Positions 58,553-64,000 of a stretch of 64,000 bases of DNA are shown one piece after another (position 1 is the first letter of the stretch; each line of letters begins with the position of its first letter). The notes below the pieces were generated by a model, which saw only the letters and a list, made by a program, of their open reading frames with translations, did no database searches and was not told the DNA's origin. The DNA lies in contig NZ_CP191258.1 of the NCBI RefSeq assembly GCF_050410795.1, positions 558,001 to 622,000 on the forward strand. Direction: 5' to 3'. The position numbers were made by a program, and so were the translations under genes. Source of the stretch: Fontivita pretiosa. Lineage in GTDB: Bacteria; Planctomycetota; Phycisphaerae; Tepidisphaerales; Tepidisphaeraceae.

Positions 58553-61408
58553 ATGCCCTCGGGCAAACAGCAGGATCCACAGCAAGGGTCGATTGCTGAA
58601 CGTGCAGATCGTTCTCGCCGCGCGCTCAGCCACCCGGGCCGGCGCGCACGGTTGCGGCAAGCCTGCCCCGCAATCGCCGGGCTGCTGAGCATAGCCAGCT
58701 CAACCTGCGCCCTGGCCCAGTCGTATCTCGTGAGCGAAATCGGAACCCTGGGCGGTGCCAGCAGCTTCGGGCGTGACATCAACGATGCCGGGCAGGTCGT
58801 CGGGTATTCGACTGATGCCCAGGGATTCGATCGAGCATTCCGCTATGAATCGGGCAACCTGACGGATTTGGGAACGCTGGGCGGATCGGTCAGCTACGCC
58901 TTTGCGATCAACAGTTCCGGGCAGATCGCGGGCTATTCACGCACCGCTGCCGGGCTGGAACACGCCTTCCGCTACAGCCAGGGGGTAATGAGCGATCTTG
59001 GCACGCTGGGCGGCAACTCAAGCTATGCGTTCGGAATCAACGACAACGGCGAAGTGGCCGGCGGCTCCACCACACGATTCGACCTGGAGTATCGCGCGTT
59101 CCGCTGGAGTGGCGGGACGATGAGCAATCTGGGCACGCTGGGAAGCATCTACGGCAGCAGCGAGGCATACGCGATCAACAACAGCGGCGTGGTGGTCGGC
59201 TTCAGTGATGCCTTCGACTTCACCGATCGCGCCTTCCGACACACAGGCACTGTCATGCAGGACCTGGGCACGCTCGGCGGAAACTACGCCTACGCGTTCG
59301 GCATCAACTCCCTGGGGGTGATCGTCGGCGGCTCGTATGACGCCAATGACATCAACTTTCTGGCGTTCCGCTGGGCCAACGGAACGATGGCCAGCCTGGG
59401 CATGCTGAGTGGATTCGCCAGCAGCACGGCGTTTGACGTGAACGACGCGGGAGTGATCGTTGGCCGAGTGGAGCCGCAGTCGCCCGCCGCACCACACGCC
59501 TTTTTATATCTGGGCAACACGATGGTGGACCTGAACGATCTGCTCGCCGACGGGTCCGGATGGGTGTTAAACGAGGCGCGGGCGATCAATTCCGGCGGAC
59601 AGATCACGGGCACCGGAACCTACAATGGCAAGACCCGCGCATTTCTGCTCACGCCCAACGCCAGGTTCTGGTCGAACCCCGCTGGCGGGGCCTTCGCCAC
59701 AGCCGGCAACTGGTTCGCCCCCGGCGCGCCTGCCGCGGGGCAGAATGCAGCTTTTCTGCTGGATGCCACCTACACCGTCAGCTTCGGCGTCTCTGCGGCC
59801 AGCAACCTCGCCAGCGTGATCCGCGGCAACGTCACGTTTGATCTAGGCGGTGCAACGTATGCGGTGTCTCGGCTGGCGGTGGGCAGTCTGTCGGGGAACG
59901 CCGCCCGGCTGAATCTCAGCGGCGGAAGTCTGATCGCCGGCGAGATGCGCGTGAATGCAACCGGACTGCTGTCCATCAGCAACGCATCGGTATCCAGCGG
60001 ACCGGTGAACAACGATGGCCGAATCGAGCAGACCGGCGGCAACGCGTCGGTGGGCGCTTTCAGCGGCAGCGGATCGCTGCTGGTCGGCGCAGGCGCCAGC
60101 CTCAGCACCGATCACGTTCGGCAACGCGAGCTGAGTGTCGGGGGATTGGTGTCGATGCGTCCGGGCGGAGGGACCAGCGTCATCCGATCTCTGAGCATCG
60201 ACGGATCAACGCAAGCCTGGACCGGCCGGCTCGACCTGGCCGATAACGACGCGGTCATCGACTACGATGGTGCCAGCCCAATCCAGACGCTGCAAGACCA
60301 GTTGCGAAGCGGCTACAACGGCGGCGCGTGGAACGGTGCGGGGATCTTCAGCACCGCGGCGCAGGCCAACACCGCCTGCGCGATCGGCTACGCCGAGGCA
60401 TCCGAAGTCGCCGTCTCCTTTCCGGCCAGTTTCTCGGGACAGGTGGTGGACGATACGTCCGTGCTGCTGAAGTTCACGCTGGCCGGCGATGCCAACCTCG
60501 ATGGCACGGTGAATCTGCGTGACCTGTACGAGCTGGCCGGCCATTGGCAAACCACTGGCCTGTGGACAGACGGCGACTTCGACTACGACGGCATTCTAGG
60601 CAAGGCGGATCTGAAGCTGCTGGCGATGAACTGGCAGGCCAGCGACATCAGCGCTGCCCGGGCCATCGCGGAACTGGGTCTGCCCACGGTGCACATTCCC
60701 GAGCCGGGCAGCTTCGCCGCGATCGGCGTCGCCTCGGTCAGCCTGTTGCGCGCGTGCCGACACACGCCACGCCCCCGCCGCGATTGCCTGCCAGGCCGCG
60801 GCGGGGGCTTTACGCTCATTGAGCTGCTCGTGGTCATCGGTATCATCTCGATCCTCATCGGCATCCTTCTGCCCACGCTGTCCCGGGCACGCGCTCAGGC
60901 CAAAAGGATCCAGTGCCAGTCGAATCTCCGCGAGCTTGGCGTGCATCTGCTGGCGTACTCACAGCGATGGAACGGCTGGATTGTCCCGCCGCTGCGAGGT
61001 TTTGAAGTCCTGCACGAAGATCGCTGGCCCGCGCACGTGTTCAAGCCGGCGGTCTGGAATCCGCCGGTGCTGCTATGCCCCGGCGACGACAATCCTGACG
61101 GTGAGCACTCGTACGTGCTCAATGCCCATCTCGTGGACAAACAGATTCGCCATGGAAGCAGGATTCCCGGCGGAATCAGTCCGTCGGCGGTGGTGCTGGC
61201 GGGCGAGAAGGTCGCGTGGCGCGACGATTACTACATGAACCGTCACCCCGACGGGCAAAGCTCGGACTACGCGAGCCTGATCGATCGCCGCCGACACGCA
61301 CGCAGCAGAGGAATGAACATGCTGTTTCTGGACCTGCACGTCAGCGTGGAGGAGCCGACTTACCGGTTCCCCGGACAACTCGACCCGTGGGATCTGCCGG
61401 ACAGATGA
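58553..61408 (+). CDS. Surface protein: HAF repeats, dockerin-like module, PEP-CTERM, then a fused pseudopilin
   Basis: 951 residues in one open frame. Signal peptide near residues 35-56. HAF-type extracellular repeats (DLGTLGGNYAYAFGIN and similar) run to about residue 340; a beta-rich region with NLSGGSLIAG follows. A dockerin-like Ca-binding pair (GDANLDGTVNLRDLYELAGH, DGDFDYDGILGKADL) spans 646-696. The PEP-CTERM signal is at 715 (IPEPGSFAAIG, helix, RACRHTPRPRR). With no stop, GFTLIELLVVIGIISILIG begins at 752-753 and a full pseudopilin domain continues to 951, including NLRELGVHLLAYS and MLFLDLHVSVEE. The start may be later than 58553. Confidence 0.75.
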   Translation: MPSGKQQDPQQGSIAERADRSRRALSHPGRRARLRQACPAIAGLLSIASSTCALAQSYLVSEIGTLGGASSFGRDINDAGQVVGYSTDAQGFDRAFRYESGNLTDLGTLGGSVSYAFAINSSGQIAGYSRTAAGLEHAFRYSQGVMSDLGTLGGNSSYAFGINDNGEVAGGSTTRFDLEYRAFRWSGGTMSNLGTLGSIYGSSEAYAINNSGVVVGFSDAFDFTDRAFRHTGTVMQDLGTLGGNYAYAFGINSLGVIVGGSYDANDINFLAFRWANGTMASLGMLSGFASSTAFDVNDAGVIVGRVEPQSPAAPHAFLYLGNTMVDLNDLLADGSGWVLNEARAINSGGQITGTGTYNGKTRAFLLTPNARFWSNPAGGAFATAGNWFAPGAPAAGQNAAFLLDATYTVSFGVSAASNLASVIRGNVTFDLGGATYAVSRLAVGSLSGNAARLNLSGGSLIAGEMRVNATGLLSISNASVSSGPVNNDGRIEQTGGNASVGAFSGSGSLLVGAGASLSTDHVRQRELSVGGLVSMRPGGGTSVIRSLSIDGSTQAWTGRLDLADNDAVIDYDGASPIQTLQDQLRSGYNGGAWNGAGIFSTAAQANTACAIGYAEASEVAVSFPASFSGQVVDDTSVLLKFTLAGDANLDGTVNLRDLYELAGHWQTTGLWTDGDFDYDGILGKADLKLLAMNWQASDISAARAIAELGLPTVHIPEPGSFAAIGVASVSLLRACRHTPRPRRDCLPGRGGGFTLIELLVVIGIISILIGILLPTLSRARAQAKRIQCQSNLRELGVHLLAYSQRWNGWIVPPLRGFEVLHEDRWPAHVFKPAVWNPPVLLCPGDDNPDGEHSYVLNAHLVDKQIRHGSRIPGGISPSAVVLAGEKVAWRDDYYMNRHPDGQSSDYASLIDRRRHARSRGMNMLFLDLHVSVEEPTYRFPGQLDPWDLPDR

Positions 61409-61429
61409 GCCGCCGGGATTGGTGCTCTT

Positions 61430-64000
61430 ATGGAAGGTGTGGCCAACCAACTCCAGACCACGTCGCGGCTGCTGGCCGGCGAGGCGGGACCCGATCCTCA
61501 CGCAGCCGCGGATCCCGGGCCTGTCTCGAGGTCGCAGGAACTGGCCGCGCCGGCGACGCCACCGGCAGATCACCGCGCCATGGCGCCGGGGCGCGTGCGT
61601 GTGGCGGGCAAGTTCCTGTGCGCCGCCGATGTCAAATGGTACGTGCACGGCGTGACGTATGGACCTTTCCGCCCCGATGCGGATGGCAACCAGTACCCCG
61701 CACCCATCGCCGCATCGCGCGACCTGCGGCAGATCGCCGACGCAGGCTTCAATGCCATTCGCACCTACACTGTTCCCCCGAAGTATCTGCTGGACATTGC
61801 ACATCGACACTCGCTGCGGGTGATGGTCGGGTTGCCCTGGGAACAGCACATTACGTTCCTGGACCATCGCGCCCGCCGGCGAGCGATCCGAAATCGCCTG
61901 CGCGACGGCGTGCGGGCATGCGCGGCTCATCCGGCGGTGCTGTGCTATGCGGTGGGCAACGAGATCCCCGCACCCATCGTGCGGTGGTATGGTGCCAGGC
62001 GTGTGGAGCGATGGCTCGGCGAGCTTTGTGATCTGGCCCGCCAGACCGAGCCGACCGCGCTGCTCACCTACGTGAATTATCCCTCCACCGAATACCTGGA
62101 CCTGCCGTTTCTGGATCTGGTGGCGTTCAACGTCTACCTGGAGACGCCGCAGAAGCTGGGCGCATATCTGGCGCGACTTCAGAACCTGGCGGGCGATCGA
62201 CCGCTTCTTGTGGCTGAACTGGGACTGGACAGCCTGCGGCAGGGCGAGGCGCGGCAGGCCGAGGTGCTGAGCTGGCAGATCCAGACGGCCTTCGCCGGCG
62301 GCGCCGCCGGCACGTTCGTGTTCTGCTGGACGGACGAGTGGCATCGCGGCGGAACAGACATCACCGACTGGCAATTCGGACTGACCCGCGCCGATCGTTC
62401 ACCCAAGCCCGCGCTTCAGGCCGTGTCGCAGGCGATCCGAGCCGCGCCGTTCGGGGCAAAGCCGCCCGACAACGATTGGCCCGCCGTCTCGGTGGTCGTG
62501 TGCAGTCACAACGGCGGGCGCACGATCGCCCGGTGCCTGGCTGCGCTGTCGGCATTGGATTATCCGGACTATGAGGTGATTGTCGTCGATGACGGTTCAA
62601 CCGACGCCACGCCTCGGATCGCGCGGGGCTTTGACGTGAGGCTTATCCGCACGCCCAATCACGGGCTGAGCCACGCCCGCAACCTCGGACTGCGCGCCGC
62701 CCGGGGAAAGATCGTCGCCTACATCGATGACGATGCGTATCCCGATCCACACTGGCTCAGATACCTGGTGCGGACGCTGCGCGACAGCGGGCACACGGGC
62801 GTGGGAGGGCCGAATCTGTGTCCGCCCGAGGACGGCTGGATCGCCCAATGCGTCGCCAGATCTCCCGGCGGCCCCAGCCACGTCCTGCTCAGCGACACCG
62901 AGGCCGAACACATCCCCGGATGCAACATGGCATTCTGGCGCCAGCGGCTGCTGGAGGTGGGCGGATTCGACCAGCAGTTCCGCATCGCCGGAGACGACGT
63001 GGACATCTGCTGGCGATTGCAGGAAAAGGGCTGGACGCTGGGCTTCAGTCCCGCGGCCATGGTATGGCATCACCGACGATCCAGCATCCGAGCATACTGG
63101 AAACAGCAGCTCAACTACGGCCGCGCCGAAGCCATGCTCGAGCGCAAGTGGCCGGCGAAGTACAACGCCGCGGGGTATCCGACGTGGGCAGGCCGGCTTT
63201 ATGGCAACGGCTATATCCAGCTTCTGCATCTGAGTCGCCGGCGGATCTATCACGGCACCTGGGGAACAGCGCTGTTCCAGTCGGTCTACCACACTACGCC
63301 CAACATCGTTGCCGCCATGCCGGTGATGCCGGAGTGGTATCTGCTGACTGCGATGCTGGTACTGACCGCAACGGTGGGCGGCCTGATGTGGGCACCACTG
63401 CTGTGGGCGGCGCCGCTGGCAGGGCTGATGTTTGCGGCGACCATGATTCAAGCTGCTCGCAGCGCCGCCCGCGCACTGCGCTGCGCCCCGCCGCCTGATG
63501 GAACAAGCCGTGCGTCGATGCTGGCGATTACGTTCGCACTGCACCTGATCCAGCCGATGGCGCGATTGCTGGGACGCATGAGCCTGGGACTGACGCCCTG
63601 GCGATTGCGGGGCGTGCGCGGATTCACCTGGCCGCGGCCGCGCAGCATCACGCTCTGGTCCGAGCAGTGGCAATGCCCGCAGGCGCGCCTCGGCCGGGTC
63701 GAGTCGTTGCTCAGCCAGCGTGGCGCGGTGGTGCTTCGAGGCGGAGATTATGACCGCTGGGACCTGGAGCTTCGCGCCGGGATGGCCGGCGCCTCGCGAA
63801 TCCACATGACGGTTGAAGAGCATGGCGGTGGCAAACAGCTCGTGCGTTTCCGTGTCTGGCCGCGCGTCGCGGGCTGGGCGGCGGCGGTGGACGTGGGTCT
63901 GGTCGCCACGGCGGGCGTGTTGGCAGAAACAGCCAGACACTCTCCCGCCGCGGCCGCTGCCTTGGTGGCGGCTTTGATCTTCTCCGCCCAGATCCTCCGC
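61430..64000 (+). CDS. Glycosidase-like plus GT2 glycosyltransferase fusion (3' truncated by window)
   Basis: 857 residues to the window edge, no stop reached. Residues 60-340 form a TIM-barrel glycosidase-like domain (VHGVTYGPFRPDADG, AVGNEIPAPIV with E178, LLVAELGLDSLRQGE with E263). From about 350 a GT2 domain follows: VSVVVCSHNGGRTIARCL, VVDDGSTDATP, IDDDAYPDPHWL, HIPGCNMAFWR and VDICWRLQEKGW. Several membrane helices lie near 630-700. Such fusions fit exopolysaccharide synthesis, with a polymer made and trimmed by one protein. ATG 61430 is 22 bases after the upstream stop. Confidence 0.8.
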   Translation, partial: MEGVANQLQTTSRLLAGEAGPDPHAAADPGPVSRSQELAAPATPPADHRAMAPGRVRVAGKFLCAADVKWYVHGVTYGPFRPDADGNQYPAPIAASRDLRQIADAGFNAIRTYTVPPKYLLDIAHRHSLRVMVGLPWEQHITFLDHRARRRAIRNRLRDGVRACAAHPAVLCYAVGNEIPAPIVRWYGARRVERWLGELCDLARQTEPTALLTYVNYPSTEYLDLPFLDLVAFNVYLETPQKLGAYLARLQNLAGDRPLLVAELGLDSLRQGEARQAEVLSWQIQTAFAGGAAGTFVFCWTDEWHRGGTDITDWQFGLTRADRSPKPALQAVSQAIRAAPFGAKPPDNDWPAVSVVVCSHNGGRTIARCLAALSALDYPDYEVIVVDDGSTDATPRIARGFDVRLIRTPNHGLSHARNLGLRAARGKIVAYIDDDAYPDPHWLRYLVRTLRDSGHTGVGGPNLCPPEDGWIAQCVARSPGGPSHVLLSDTEAEHIPGCNMAFWRQRLLEVGGFDQQFRIAGDDVDICWRLQEKGWTLGFSPAAMVWHHRRSSIRAYWKQQLNYGRAEAMLERKWPAKYNAAGYPTWAGRLYGNGYIQLLHLSRRRIYHGTWGTALFQSVYHTTPNIVAAMPVMPEWYLLTAMLVLTATVGGLMWAPLLWAAPLAGLMFAATMIQAARSAARALRCAPPPDGTSRASMLAITFALHLIQPMARLLGRMSLGLTPWRLRGVRGFTWPRPRSITLWSEQWQCPQARLGRVESLLSQRGAVVLRGGDYDRWDLELRAGMAGASRIHMTVEEHGGGKQLVRFRVWPRVAGWAAAVDVGLVATAGVLAETARHSPAAAAALVAALIFSAQILR

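Noticed and set aside
1..64000. tRNA, rRNA, CRISPR and prophage genes
   Set aside because: No T-loop pattern in a cloverleaf context, no evenly spaced direct repeats and no phage structural genes were seen. Short matches such as GGTTCGAATC near 4713 lie inside coding sequence.

Overview
The window looks like chromosomal DNA from a GC-rich planctomycete, most likely of the Phycisphaerae type. This is inference from content: a PEP-CTERM sorting signal, HAF-type extracellular repeats and a dockerin-like module, several type II pseudopilin N-termini, a complete cytochrome bd operon, few Shine-Dalgarno sequences, and many small intergenic hairpins of a kind common in planctomycetes. No rRNA, tRNA, CRISPR array or phage region was seen.

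Layout. 1-4.5 kb: the end of a membrane protein, a beta-hydroxyacid dehydrogenase, endonuclease IV (minus) and a pair of sugar ABC permeases resembling ytfT/yjfF. 4.6-10.7 kb: two tandem membrane-anchored dynamin-like GTPases, a large TPR membrane protein and a small exported protein. 10.8-15.5 kb: a DUF1328 protein, a PD-(D/E)XK-like protein, a PAP2 phosphatase, then a coupled PMT-type glycosyltransferase and polyprenyl-phosphate glycosyltransferase. 15.6-23.4 kb: threonine synthase, a sugar ABC operon (binding protein plus two permeases, no ATPase), a Fur-family regulator without most of its metal ligands, and an M24 peptidase with no ordinary start codon. 23.5-28.1 kb: an isolated fliM coupled to a CPBP protease, then small conserved unknowns. 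28.2-33.2 kb: a signalling cluster (PhnD-type sensor kinase, receiver-kinase hybrid, small unknown, single-domain receiver). 33.5-43.9 kb: dienelactone hydrolase, ribF, a larB-larE-larC-aldo/keto reductase operon for the nickel-pincer cofactor, a divergent xdhC, another nuclease-like protein and cydAB. 44-55 kb: a lone GspE N-terminal-domain protein, a nuclease/phosphatase and beta-lactamase-fold pair, an ankyrin protein, one intact IS, a coiled-coil zinc-ribbon protein, a HAD phosphatase, a ceramidase-like protein, a CDF transporter and rpmB. 55-64 kb: a pseudopilin, an OmpR/sensor-kinase pair, a small exported protein, a PEP-CTERM protein fused in frame to a pseudopilin, and a glycosidase-glycosyltransferase fusion that runs off the end.

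Themes. Several operons are tightly coupled through ATGA, GTGA or TGATG overlaps. At least seven genes have a recognisable sigma70-type -10 box ending only 7-12 bases before the start codon, which implies leaderless transcripts. The most unusual item is the PEP-CTERM/pseudopilin fusion at 58.5-61.4 kb. The DNA also carries a dispersed family of 15-base hairpins, a 67-base repeat present twice, and an IS whose terminal inverted repeats match a terminator-like hairpin 27 kb away.
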